Below, piece by piece: positions 8,628 through 17,282 of a stretch of 64,000 nt of DNA (positions are counted from its first letter, which is position 1; the number at the start of each line of letters is the position of its first letter). The stretch comes from Idiomarina fontislapidosi (GTDB lineage Bacteria; Pseudomonadota; Gammaproteobacteria; Enterobacterales; Alteromonadaceae). A program made the position numbers and the translations under genes. The notes under the pieces are model-generated. The model ran no database searches, was not told the DNA's origin, and saw only the letters and a program-made list of their open reading frames with translations. The stretch covers positions 1 through 64,000 of the forward strand of contig NZ_QJST01000006.1 in the NCBI RefSeq assembly GCF_003226255.1, in the 5' to 3' direction.

Positions 8628-11213
8628 TTAAAAGCTAACGGTATAGCGTAAACCGACCTCACGTCCCATCCAGTCATGGATTGACGAGGCGTAGCCGTTA
8701 GTGGGTGATGAAGCATAAGGTGGCTCCTCATCCAACAAATTACTGACCGTTAATAATAGCTTGTGATTCTCCATGACTTGGTAACCAAAACTGGCGTTCC
8801 ATGTGAGCCATGAATCGACGGTATCGTTACCACCCCACTGAAAGTCGCCATCCCCCATACTGCTGACATAGTGACCGATCAGGCTGGCATCTATCGCGCC
8901 TTGATACCATTGAATGCCAAAGTCAGCGACAAAGTCGGGACGAGCGATTTCTGCGGCACCACTTAAGCGTCCTAGAAGATCTTCGGGCTCAGAGTCGGCA
9001 GTTGCCTTGCGCTCGTAGCTGAAGGTTTTGGTGGCGCTCACAAACAGCTTATACTGGCCCCAACGGTCGGTCTTTAGGTCGTAATCGGTGCTAATATCAA
9101 CGCCGTCAGTGGTTTGTTCGCCAACGTTAAAGTACCCGGTACGCATATAGAATATGTCGCCATCCGCATCAACAACACAGCCAAATGCACCATTCAGCGC
9201 TTCGATGCTGTTGACGACTGGCGCACTTCCATTCACACAGGCATCGAGCGTTGTATTCGCATCGATATCAACAATATCCTCGTGGTCATAGCGCCAATAG
9301 TCGGCAGTAAACTGCCAGTTGTCCGTGATATTCCACGATACGCCCGTGTTATACGCAGTGGAGTTTTCGGCTTTGAGATTTGGGTTACCAATGGTTTCTT
9401 GATCGAGTTCAAGTTCACCCAAGGCTGCGCCGTTATCGCCGCACAAACTGGCGTATTGCGAACCCGGTTCGCAGTCAACATAAGCTGCTGACAGTGATGT
9501 ACCTGCACCGAGCTGATTAAGCGATGGCGCTCTGAAACCGGTGCTCGCCGATGCTCTGAAAACGAGATCATCAGTTGCACGCCAGCGCACCGAGAGCTTC
9601 GGATTTACGTCGCCACCAAAGTCCGAGTAATGGTCATAGCGCAAGGCAAGGATAGTATCTATCGAGCTTGTGATAGGTACATGAAACTCACCATACACCG
9701 CATACTGATTACGATCGGCTTCGGCCTGACTTGCGCCGAGTGCGAAAACACCGTTGTTGGCGGCAATATCAGCAGGATTGTCGCTGATTTCCTCGGTACG
9801 GTATTCACCGCCGAATACAGACTTCACATAGCCAGCAGGCATTTCGAATAAGTCGCCGCTGAGGTTAAAGTCGATAGAAGCCAACGTCGATTCACCGCGG
9901 CGAGGTGCTAATGTGCGCAATGAAGCCAGTTGCTCTTCGCTATTATCGCGTCCTAGATTAAATGGATTGAACTGTCCCGCATTTGTCGCTGCTTCAACGG
10001 CCGCGACGGAATAAAATCCCGAGGTGTGTAAAATCTCATTCTCGGTTTTGCCGTAGGCTAAGGCTGTTTCCCACTGCCAATAACCGAGTTCACCACGCAA
10101 GCCTGTTAATACTCGATATGACTTGTCGGTGTAACTTTGAGTGCGTCTATCTGGGAAGCGAGAATCTACGTAAATTGGATCCGCGCTACCATCCTCTTGG
10201 TCTATTTCTTGTGCCCAAGCAGGAATCACCGATGAACCTGCCGGTACCGTTACGCTAAAGGCTGCGCCTGAATCATACGCATGGCCTTCGTTATGCTGAT
10301 ACATCGCTTCAGCAAAGAATTCTGTCATATCACCCAAGCGGTAGGTGTGGCTGACAGTCGCCCCCATATTATCGTAGTCGGGTTGAATCGCACGTTGGAT
10401 TACGTAGTCGTAATCGCAGCGTTCCCCCGCTAAAGCCTCTCCGCCGTTGCAATAAGGTTCGGCGTACTCGGTGCCGTCGATATCCACAAAAGTGTTGGAC
10501 TCATAAGTGACATCAATTGGTCTATCTGAATTGAATAATGCGTTTTGTTTTACCACGTCGAGAATGACAGTGGTGTTTGAGTTTTTGGTATTAAAGCCGC
10601 CGACATAGGTGGCGTTCACACGGCTAGCGTCTGAGCTTGCTGTGTCATCACCGTACATTAACGAGATTTCATGGCCCTCAAAATCATCACGTAAGATGAA
10701 GTTGATAACGCCGGCAATGGCATCAGAGCCGTAGATGCTTGATGCGCCGTCGGTAAGCACATCAACGCGCTCGATAGCAGCCATTGGAATATTGTTCACG
10801 TTAACAAATGAGTCTGAGCCATTGGCAAACGAACTGACGTTAACGCGACGACCGTTGACCAAGACCAGCGTTGAGCTGCTACCTAAGCCACGTAAACTCA
10901 CGCCGGCTGAACCGGCCGGGGCGCCATCGGCACCGCCGACGTTGCCATTTGTCGTGAATGTGCCTGCAGTGGCTGCCTGAGGCAGATCGCGTAGGAATGA
11001 GCCTATGGTCAAATGACCGCGGTCAATGATGTCTTCTTGACTGAACATTTGGACAGGGTTTGCACCCTCCATATCAACGCCTTTCAAACGCGAGCCAGTC
11101 ACTTCGATGGTTTCTAAATCTTGTTGTTCTGATTGCTGTGCCTGCTGCACAGCCGTAGCGACGGGTGATAGACAGAGTCCTGCACCGGCTAAGATTAAGC
11201 TCCACTTGGACAT
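8628..11213 (-). CDS. TonB-dependent outer-membrane receptor of the cyanophycin locus
   Basis: An 861-residue receptor. The signal peptide is at residues 1-21; a TonB-box-like segment (ETIEVTGS) is followed by the plug domain (about 45-170) with VLVNGRRVN and a long beta-barrel. The chain ends in RYTVSF, with the terminal Phe typical of barrel proteins. This subclass is common in marine proteobacteria that feed on peptides. It is the first gene of an operon with the YfcC permease and isoaspartyl dipeptidase, and it is divergent from a secreted cyanophycinase. The likely cargo is a cyanophycin fragment such as beta-Asp-Arg. AAGGAG precedes the start. Confidence 0.9.
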   Translation of the reverse strand: MSKWSLILAGAGLCLSPVATAVQQAQQSEQQDLETIEVTGSRLKGVDMEGANPVQMFSQEDIIDRGHLTIGSFLRDLPQAATAGTFTTNGNVGGADGAPAGSAGVSLRGLGSSSTLVLVNGRRVNVSSFANGSDSFVNVNNIPMAAIERVDVLTDGASSIYGSDAIAGVINFILRDDFEGHEISLMYGDDTASSDASRVNATYVGGFNTKNSNTTVILDVVKQNALFNSDRPIDVTYESNTFVDIDGTEYAEPYCNGGEALAGERCDYDYVIQRAIQPDYDNMGATVSHTYRLGDMTEFFAEAMYQHNEGHAYDSGAAFSVTVPAGSSVIPAWAQEIDQEDGSADPIYVDSRFPDRRTQSYTDKSYRVLTGLRGELGYWQWETALAYGKTENEILHTSGFYSVAAVEAATNAGQFNPFNLGRDNSEEQLASLRTLAPRRGESTLASIDFNLSGDLFEMPAGYVKSVFGGEYRTEEISDNPADIAANNGVFALGASQAEADRNQYAVYGEFHVPITSSIDTILALRYDHYSDFGGDVNPKLSVRWRATDDLVFRASASTGFRAPSLNQLGAGTSLSAAYVDCEPGSQYASLCGDNGAALGELELDQETIGNPNLKAENSTAYNTGVSWNITDNWQFTADYWRYDHEDIVDIDANTTLDACVNGSAPVVNSIEALNGAFGCVVDADGDIFYMRTGYFNVGEQTTDGVDISTDYDLKTDRWGQYKLFVSATKTFSYERKATADSEPEDLLGRLSGAAEIARPDFVADFGIQWYQGAIDASLIGHYVSSMGDGDFQWGGNDTVDSWLTWNASFGYQVMENHKLLLTVSNLLDEEPPYASSPTNGYASSIHDWMGREVGLRYTVSF

Positions 11214-11610
11214 AAGAATCTCCTTTGTGGTTTTAATTATTGTTTTAGCCTGCCTGTTAGGCAGAAGAAATTTATGTCACGAGACCTGTCGATTGGACAG
11301 ACTGCGGCTCATGAATAAGTTTACAGGGACCTTGAGTTAAGGTCAGATACGGAGGAGGTGATTTGACACACGCTCGCCGCAGTAACCGCTGGGGCTACCG
11401 TGGCCTACTCGTCAAACCATTCTGATAGGTAGAAACTATCGTAGTGATAGCTTGCTAGTTGATATGCTTTCTTTAACATAGTATTTATTATTTAGTCTTT
11501 TGTCGCAGTTGACGTTTACAGGGATAGCACCCGCAATCAGCGCTGTCAATTTTGCTAATTGTCATAGTGACTGTTCCAGAACGAGCTCATTATCTTATCG
11601 AGGCTGTGAC
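11214..11610. promoter_or_regulatory. Divergent control region between receptor operon and cyanophycinase
   Basis: About 400 bases without a convincing gene, lying between the receptor start (minus strand) and the cyanophycinase start (plus strand), so both promoters must lie here. It is rich in inverted repeats: CTGTC/GACAG (11286-11300), GACCTT/AAGGTC (11328-11344), ACTGCGGC (11301-11308) with GCCGCAGT (11376-11383), and TTTGAC (11362-11367) with GTCAAA (11411-11416). They could form a folded leader RNA or serve as operators. I could not match it to a known riboswitch. No regulator gene sits beside it. Confidence 0.5.
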
Positions 11611-12786
11611 ATGAAGTTATCCAAGGCTTGCTTAAATTATCTCATAATCACTACGCTGACTGCGCTTTCTCTAAGTGGTTATGCAAGTGAAAAAAACGAC
11701 GATTATCGCCATCTTCTACTGGCGGGTGGGGCGTTAAAAATTTGCTCCAATTATAGCCCTTCCAACTGCAAAGAAACCGACTGGATCGATACTCTTAGCA
11801 ACAATAACCTGAAAGATGGCCGCGAGGTTGTGCGTGTTGATTTATCTAAAAGCGCGCAGTCGGTGGCGATATTTCAGCGTTTTATTACGATGGCGAAACA
11901 AACACATAATGCAGGTGAACAACCACTTATTTTATTTTCAACATCGGCTTCTGTTAACCCTTACGATGCCGTTATTTTTTACCAATCGGTCTTTCAACAA
12001 CTCGGCGCAAAAAGTATGTGGTTGCCGTTAGATGTTGCTGTGGTAAAAGCGCGTTCGGAGGGGCGCTGTGAAGATTTAAGTCAGGTACAGTCAGAACTAC
12101 TGAACAACAACGATCTTGATGAACGCTACCCCGAGTTATATCAGCAACAGGTCAATTTCTGTAAAAGTCCCCAACAAACCACTGATTTATTAGCGCAAGC
12201 TAATGGCCTATTTTTTAATGGCGGCGATCAAAATTTGACGCGCCAAGCTTGGGTTCGAGCTGATAATAGTCCTTCACATGCCTTAACTTTATTATCCGAA
12301 CGCGTAGCGAACCGACAAACCGTTGTTGGTGGTACGAGTGCAGGAACCGCTGTACAAAGTGCAGGGCCTATGATCTCGAATGGCAGTAGTAAAGCAGCCA
12401 TGCAGCAAGGGAGTTTTGCAGTAGAGCCTCCCCCGCGCGATTGTGATTTAAATAACCGTTGTCCGGCGGGTTTAAGTGTCGACTCACTGACTTACAATCC
12501 GGCCGGAGGCACCGGGTTATTTCGTTTTGGTACGCTCGATACGCATTTTTCTGAGCGTAGCCGGCAAGCGCGCTTGATGAGTTTAGCTGCGGATACATCG
12601 ACTGCTTTAGCGGTGGGTGTCGATGAAACGACCGCGTTGGTCGTTAATTTGGACAATGGGGCGTTTGATGTCATCGGCGAACATGGTGTGTTTATTGTGC
12701 GTGACGCAACAGTACAAGACGATGGCGTCGCCGCGCAGGTGTCTTATCTTTGGTCGGGTGCACATGGCGACTTTAACATGCGCTAG
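11611..12786 (+). CDS. cphE: Secreted cyanophycinase (CphE-like)
   Basis: A 391-residue exported serine hydrolase of the S51-like cyanophycinase family, which cuts cyanophycin to beta-Asp-Arg dipeptides. From the Met at 11611 it has a signal peptide (about residues 1-26, GYAS/E as cleavage site). Family motifs follow: FFNGGDQ (202-207), GGTSAG with nucleophile Ser243, THFSERSR with His312, and GVDETTA with Glu339. An insertion with two Cys (PPRDCDLNNRC) sits between the Ser and His motifs, as in extracellular members. An upstream ATG at 11500 would hide the signal peptide; the GAGG ten bases before 11611 supports the later start. It is divergent from the receptor-permease-dipeptidase operon. 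Confidence 0.9.
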   Translation: MKLSKACLNYLIITTLTALSLSGYASEKNDDYRHLLLAGGALKICSNYSPSNCKETDWIDTLSNNNLKDGREVVRVDLSKSAQSVAIFQRFITMAKQTHNAGEQPLILFSTSASVNPYDAVIFYQSVFQQLGAKSMWLPLDVAVVKARSEGRCEDLSQVQSELLNNNDLDERYPELYQQQVNFCKSPQQTTDLLAQANGLFFNGGDQNLTRQAWVRADNSPSHALTLLSERVANRQTVVGGTSAGTAVQSAGPMISNGSSKAAMQQGSFAVEPPPRDCDLNNRCPAGLSVDSLTYNPAGGTGLFRFGTLDTHFSERSRQARLMSLAADTSTALAVGVDETTALVVNLDNGAFDVIGEHGVFIVRDATVQDDGVAAQVSYLWSGAHGDFNMR

Positions 12787-12822
12787 CGAGCGGTTCGTTG
12801 CTTGTTACGGTTGAACAGTTGA

Positions 12823-12839
12823 GCGGGCGTAATGCCCGC
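12823..12839. terminator. Hairpin between cyanophycinase and upp
   Basis: GCGGGC (12823-12828) pairs with GCCCGC (12834-12839) over a 5-base loop between two convergent genes. There is no clear T run on either side, so it is a weak terminator at best. Confidence 0.4.
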
Positions 12840-12847
12840 ATGGCTAA

Positions 12848-13477
12848 TCAACGCGTACCAAAAATCTTATCACCCGCATCACCCAAGCCTGGGATGATAT
12901 AGCCGTGTTCGTTGAGCTTTTCGTCCAGCGAGGCGGTAAAAATGCGTACGTCGGGATGCTGTGCCAGCACTGCTTCAACACCCTCGGGGGCGGCAACTAA
13001 AACGAGTACGCGAATGTCCTTACAACCTTGTTGTTTAAGCATATCGAGAGTGGCGATCATACTACCGCCGGTGGCGAGCATTGGGTCAATGACCAGGGCA
13101 ATGCGCTGGTCGATGTCGTTAACGAATTTATCGAAATAGCTGACGGGCTCGAGCGTTTCCTCGTTGCGATATAAGCCGACAACACTGACTTTGGCACTGG
13201 GAATAAGTGTGGTAACCCCATCCAGCATACCCATGCCAGCCCGCAGAATCGGCACCACGGTCACCTTTTTACCGCGCAGTTGTTCCACTTCGATGGGTGT
13301 TTCGTTCCAACCCTCAATCGTATGGGATTCCAGCATAAAGTCGCTGGTGGCTTCGTAGGTAAGTAACGTACTTATTTCATTGGCGAGTTCGCGAAAACTT
13401 TTAGTTGAAATACCGTGCTTGCGCATTAACCCGAGTTTGTGTTGCACAAGCGGGTGCTTAATAACCTGTAATCCCAT
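12848..13477 (-). CDS. upp: Uracil phosphoribosyltransferase
   Basis: A 209-residue protein with the normal Upp length when started at the Met at 13477, which has AAGGGG just upstream; a longer reading from 13516 adds 13 residues without support. It makes UMP from uracil and PRPP in pyrimidine salvage. Clear blocks are [15 protein letters not shown] at the N-terminus, [11 protein letters not shown], the PRPP-binding [12 protein letters not shown], and [14 protein letters not shown] at the C-terminus, where the uracil is bound. It is a cytosolic enzyme, transcribed alone. Confidence 0.96.
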   Translation of the reverse strand: MGLQVIKHPLVQHKLGLMRKHGISTKSFRELANEISTLLTYEATSDFMLESHTIEGWNETPIEVEQLRGKKVTVVPILRAGMGMLDGVTTLIPSAKVSVVGLYRNEETLEPVSYFDKFVNDIDQRIALVIDPMLATGGSMIATLDMLKQQGCKDIRVLVLVAAPEGVEAVLAQHPDVRIFTASLDEKLNEHGYIIPGLGDAGDKIFGTR

Positions 13478-13534
13478 GGCGATGCCCCTTTGTTCATGTT
13501 CTTGGCGGCAAAGCATAGCAAATTTCGCTGTTTT

Positions 13535-13723
13535 TTACTTGCGGATATCAACCGCGTCGACAGGGCAAACGGCGTAACAACTCGGTTCTGGATAGAAGCC
13601 TTCGCATTCGACACACAGCGATTGATTAATTTGGTAATGCGCTTCACCCATGTCGATCGCCTCGACAGGGCATTCGGGCACGCACATGTCGCAATTAATA
13701 CAGTCTTCGTTAATGCTGATCAT
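13535..13723 (-). CDS. yfhL: YfhL-type 2[4Fe-4S] ferredoxin
   Basis: A 62-residue ferredoxin with two iron-sulfur cluster motifs: CINCDMCVPECP near the N-terminus and the longer CVECEGFYPEPSCYAVCP, in which the second cluster motif is stretched as in YfhL-type ferredoxins. It carries electrons in the cytosol. Its start overlaps the 3' end of trhP by 14 bases, so the two are translationally coupled. That suggests it feeds electrons to a reaction linked with TrhP. This partnership is inferred from position. Confidence 0.9.
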   Translation of the reverse strand: MISINEDCINCDMCVPECPVEAIDMGEAHYQINQSLCVECEGFYPEPSCYAVCPVDAVDIRK

Positions 13724-15005
13724 CTGAGCTCCTTTTTATTAGAAAGCACATCGGCTTATCCGCTGAATCGATAGTGACGTCTGCAGGGACATAAACTTGA
13801 TAGCCAGAGCCTGGCGCGCGCACAAGTGGCATACCTTGTTTATCCACAAGCTCGGTCACTTTAAGTGGATAATTTCCTTTGGGGGTTATCAGTAGCAACT
13901 CGTCGCCCACCGAAAACGCATTTTTAACATCGACAAGATAGGCATCTTGATGTTCGGTATCGAGTAATTGACCTACGAGTTGTTCTTGGCCTTCACTGTG
14001 CGCGCGTTCATAGTTTTGCAGTGACTGTGCACTGTGACGTTGCAAGAAGCCATGAGTAAAACCACGGTTTGCCATACCATCAAGCTCGTTAAGTAGTTTT
14101 GGGTTGAATGGCTTGCCCGCTACAGCATCATCAATGGCACGTCGATAGACTTGCGTTGTGCGAGCCACGTAATAGTCGGATTTGGTTCGGCCTTCAATCT
14201 TCAGTGAGTGAACTCCCATTTGCGTCAGTGGTTCGACTAAATCAACGGCACGGAGATCTTTGGAATTCATCAGATAACTGCCATGAATATCTTCATCCAG
14301 TAGCATGGGCTCATCGGGACGTTGTGGATCGGCGACTAAGATGGGGTCAGGAATATATTGTCCGACTTCGTCTTGCTGTGCAGGTTGTGTGTGGTACTTC
14401 CAGCGACATGCGTTGGTGCATGCGCCTTGGTTGGGATCACGTTTATTGGTGTAACCGGAGAGTAAACAGCGGCCCGAATAGGCCATACACAGTGCGCCGT
14501 GCACGAACACCTCAAGCTCCATATCAGGCACGTGCTCGCGCATTTCTTTGATCTCTTGCAAAGACAGTTCGCGTGAAAGGATAACCCGTTCGATACCTTG
14601 TTGTTGCCAAAACTTAAGCGCTGCCCAGTTAACGGTATTGGCTTGCACAGATAAGTGCAGTGCTTGCTTGGGGAAGTGCTGGCGCAGCAACATCACGATA
14701 CCTGGATCCGAGACAATGAGTGCATCGGGCTGCAGCGCGACAACCTGTGCCATATGCTCAACAAAATGTGCGAGCTTAGCGTTGTGCGGTGCGATGTTAA
14801 CCACGACGTAAAAGCGTTTACCCAACTGGTGGGCGTATTTGATAGACTCACCTAAATTTGCCAAGGTAAAGCTGTTGTTTCTTACCCGTAAGCTGTAGCG
14901 TGGCTCGCCCGCATAAACTGCATCTGCACCGTAAGCAAAAGCAATCTTCATGGCGGTGGGGTTACCGGCTGGCGCGAGTAGTTCGGGGCTTCTATACATC
15001 GACAT
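13710..15005 (-). CDS. trhP: U32-family tRNA hydroxylation protein TrhP (YegQ)
   Basis: A 431-residue U32-type protein. It shows SPELLAPAGN and AFAYGADAVYAGEPRYSLR at the N-terminus, the LEVFVHGALCMAYSGRCLLS signature in the middle, and a Cys pair in GACTNACRWKY; Cys residues of this kind bind an iron-sulfur cluster in the family. TrhP (formerly YegQ) is needed for prephenate-dependent hydroxylation of U34 in tRNA. The likely start is Met 15005 or Met 14999; a longer reading from 15074 adds an unrelated-looking leader. It overlaps the ferredoxin gene downstream by 14 bases. Confidence 0.9.
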   Translation of the reverse strand: MSMYRSPELLAPAGNPTAMKIAFAYGADAVYAGEPRYSLRVRNNSFTLANLGESIKYAHQLGKRFYVVVNIAPHNAKLAHFVEHMAQVVALQPDALIVSDPGIVMLLRQHFPKQALHLSVQANTVNWAALKFWQQQGIERVILSRELSLQEIKEMREHVPDMELEVFVHGALCMAYSGRCLLSGYTNKRDPNQGACTNACRWKYHTQPAQQDEVGQYIPDPILVADPQRPDEPMLLDEDIHGSYLMNSKDLRAVDLVEPLTQMGVHSLKIEGRTKSDYYVARTTQVYRRAIDDAVAGKPFNPKLLNELDGMANRGFTHGFLQRHSAQSLQNYERAHSEGQEQLVGQLLDTEHQDAYLVDVKNAFSVGDELLLITPKGNYPLKVTELVDKQGMPLVRAPGSGYQVYVPADVTIDSADKPMCFLIKRSSDDQH

Positions 15006-15235
15006 AATTGAAGGTTCTGGTCCAGTTGCATGCGGAGCTGAATGCTCGCAGGTTACTGCTAAACGGCTTATCACGCGTTGACGTGAATCAATAAACTGCC
15101 GATGTGAAGTGCTTGAGGTGGGTTCAAAAGAGTGCTAATGATAAACAAAATAAATAAACTTTGGTTATTTGTAATGAGACGTTTTGTTCCGTTCTTATTG
15201 GTTGGTGTTTCGACAAAAGCTATGTTGAAGTGAAT

Positions 15236-15257
15236 GTCGAGGGCTTATGCCCTCGAC
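15236..15257 (-). terminator. Hairpin after the SIMPL-domain gene
   Basis: A perfect 9-bp stem (GTCGAGGGC at 15236-15244 with GCCCTCGAC at 15249-15257) with a 4-base loop, 22 bases after the SIMPL gene stop. The T run is poor, so termination may be partial. Confidence 0.5.
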
Positions 15258-15279
15258 CTAACAACGCTGAAACTACCGA

Positions 15280-15993
15280 CTAATCCGATAGGTAATACTC
15301 GACCGTTGAAACAACGCGCACTTTTTTCAGGTGTGGGTTATGACGATCACGTTCTTGAATACTGAATAGGCCTTGGCTGGCGTCTTTTATTTTTCCTAGT
15401 TCGCTGTTGCTGTCTGCGGCAAATTTCTCAGCCACTTCGCGTGCATTCTTAGTGGCTTCTTCTATCATTTCGGGCTTCACATCGTTTAAGCGAGTGAATA
15501 GATACTCGGGTTGCGCTTGGTAATCATCCGTTGATAGCACGATACCTTGCTTGCCCAATTCAGATACAGAACTCATCATATCGCGTATGGCTTTGACCCG
15601 TGTTGAGTATACGGTGATGGTTTGGGTTGCGGTATAGCGAAACTCAGCCGGCTGTCCAGAACCATAGCGTTGCGCAGACTTATCGGTGATAGACGGGGCT
15701 GCAACCGAGATCTCATCAGCTTTAACGCCTTTTTCTTGCAAAAACGCCGTGACCTGTTGTTTGCCTTGCTCAATGGTTTGATAAATATCCGAAAGTTCAT
15801 TGCTGGCAGCGGTAAATTGAATCGGCCATATAACGGTGTCGGCAACATACTCGCGTTCAGAGAGCCCTTTCACAGTGACACTGCGATCCATCGACCGAAA
15901 GTCGGTTAAGCCTTTTGAAAAGAATGTTCCGAGTACCAAGCAACTGATGATCAGTCCGGTTGCGATGATAATACTATTCTTGGTCTGTGACAT
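15280..15993 (-). CDS. SIMPL-domain (DUF541) membrane-anchored protein
   Basis: A 237-residue protein of the SIMPL/DUF541 family: an N-terminal membrane anchor (about residues 7-28) followed by a periplasmic domain beginning SVTVKGLSEREYVADT and containing the repeat-like ITVYSTRVKAIRDMM segment. Family members form oligomeric envelope assemblies and have been tied to stress tolerance, but their biochemical role is unknown. The Met at 15993 is preferred because GGAGG lies right before it; the longer reading from 16020 lacks this. The start lies inside the end of the upstream diguanylate cyclase gene (43-base overlap), so the two are translationally coupled. Confidence 0.85.
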   Translation of the reverse strand: MSQTKNSIIIATGLIISCLVLGTFFSKGLTDFRSMDRSVTVKGLSEREYVADTVIWPIQFTAASNELSDIYQTIEQGKQQVTAFLQEKGVKADEISVAAPSITDKSAQRYGSGQPAEFRYTATQTITVYSTRVKAIRDMMSSVSELGKQGIVLSTDDYQAQPEYLFTRLNDVKPEMIEEATKNAREVAEKFAADSNSELGKIKDASQGLFSIQERDRHNPHLKKVRVVSTVEYYLSD

Positions 15994-17045
15994 GAAGCCT
16001 CCGATTCGAGTTCCACCCAATTTCTACCTGCTTCCTTGCCACGATAGAGTGCGTCATCCGCACGTTTTATTAAAGTATTGACCGAGTCATCGGGTTTGAG
16101 TTCACTAACGCCGATGCTTGTTGTTAAGCGAATCTTCTCATTAAGCACGGTATGCCAGGGATATTTTGCGATAGCTTTACGAATGCGCTCAGCAACTTGG
16201 GCTGCGTGATTTAAGTTTGTTCGTGGTAAAAACACCAAAAACTCCTCACCCCCCCAACGAGAAACTTTGTCATGGTCGCGTACGGTGTCGCGAAGAATGT
16301 CCGCAGCTGCTTTTAGTACGGTATCTCCTACTTCGTGCCCATAAGTGTCATTAATTGACTTAAAGTGGTCGAGATCGAGTAGTAATACCGAGACCAGTCG
16401 CTGTTCTTTTTGATAGCTCTCCACGGCACGTTTCAGTAATTCCGACATATGTCGGCGGTTACGCAAACGAGTTAGAGGATCGGTAGTGGCAAAAAATCGT
16501 AACTTATCGTGCGTGATGTTGACCTTATTAAGATAATAGAGCGCAAGGTAGGCAAACATTGCAAAAACGACGGTTAAGTTAAACAGGTGCACAAGTACCA
16601 GCGCATCGCCGTCTATTGGTTGGAGTGGGGGGTAATACCAACCAAAAAGATCCAGTCCTACGTAGTAACTCCACAATCCGACTAATGAGGCTATCGCAGG
16701 CTTTAAACTCATACTGACAAAAATCGCAGGTACAAACATCAGTAAAAAATAATGAAATCCGCTGTCCCAACCCAATAGCAGCGTGCCTAACGCCGAGTGA
16801 TAGAGTACTTCGGTCCAGATCAGGATGGTCGCTAGTTTATTCTTACGAGTTGAGTAGGCGACATAGGCGGTGAGGTACATCGCAATACTTAACAAATTCA
16901 CCCATGCCAATATGGGCGAATCAAGCACCATAAAAATTGCAAAGAACGCAACATCGATGATGGCTGCTAATATGCAACACCGCTTGGCGACCTGCCAAAA
17001 CTGTGGGCGCTTGGGTGAAAGCGCACTGAATGACGACAATTCCAT
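15951..17045 (-). CDS. Membrane-bound GGDEF diguanylate cyclase
   Basis: A 364-residue protein with about six hydrophobic helices (residues 22-172) and a C-terminal GGDEF domain (about 185-350). The active-site GGEEF is at 265-269 and an RxxD inhibitory site (RDHD) at 256-259, so the enzyme should make c-di-GMP with feedback control. The membrane part is not a named sensor domain that I recognise. The last part of the gene overlaps the start of the SIMPL-domain gene. It is read toward lower coordinates from an AT-rich promoter region at 17046-17282. Confidence 0.92.
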   Translation of the reverse strand: MELSSFSALSPKRPQFWQVAKRCCILAAIIDVAFFAIFMVLDSPILAWVNLLSIAMYLTAYVAYSTRKNKLATILIWTEVLYHSALGTLLLGWDSGFHYFLLMFVPAIFVSMSLKPAIASLVGLWSYYVGLDLFGWYYPPLQPIDGDALVLVHLFNLTVVFAMFAYLALYYLNKVNITHDKLRFFATTDPLTRLRNRRHMSELLKRAVESYQKEQRLVSVLLLDLDHFKSINDTYGHEVGDTVLKAAADILRDTVRDHDKVSRWGGEEFLVFLPRTNLNHAAQVAERIRKAIAKYPWHTVLNEKIRLTTSIGVSELKPDDSVNTLIKRADDALYRGKEAGRNWVELESEASCHRPRIVLSSQPD

Positions 17046-17244
17046 ATGTCGATCAACATCCTTTTATGCGTATGGTAATAATTTGATGTTTAATTATCTT
17101 AGTTGTAATAACATATTTCAATGCAAATTTTGTTATACATTATGTTGTCCAGCGCTTTAAATTAGCGCTCTATCGTAAAAACATCTGTTTATCGATGGTT
17201 ATATTAAAAACCTGATGATCCGCTTATTGGCTTACCGGTTTTAT

Positions 17245-17265
17245 GCTTTATAGTTTTTATAAAGC
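17245..17265. promoter_or_regulatory. AT-rich palindrome before the GNAT gene
   Basis: GCTTTATA-GTTTT-TATAAAGC is a perfect 8-5-8 inverted repeat ending 17 bases before the GNAT start. It could be an operator or a hairpin in the 5' untranslated region. No strong ribosome binding site is present between it and the start codon. Confidence 0.35.
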
Positions 17266-17282
17266 CATCATCTAGAACAACA

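Noticed and set aside
11500-11610. Upstream start (ATG at 11500) for the cyanophycinase.
   Set aside because: It would put 37 unrelated residues before a normal signal peptide. The Met at 11611 has GAGG upstream and gives a proper leader.
14108-14551. 147-codon open frame opposite trhP.
   Set aside because: Antisense to a firmly identified gene, no family likeness, no start signal.
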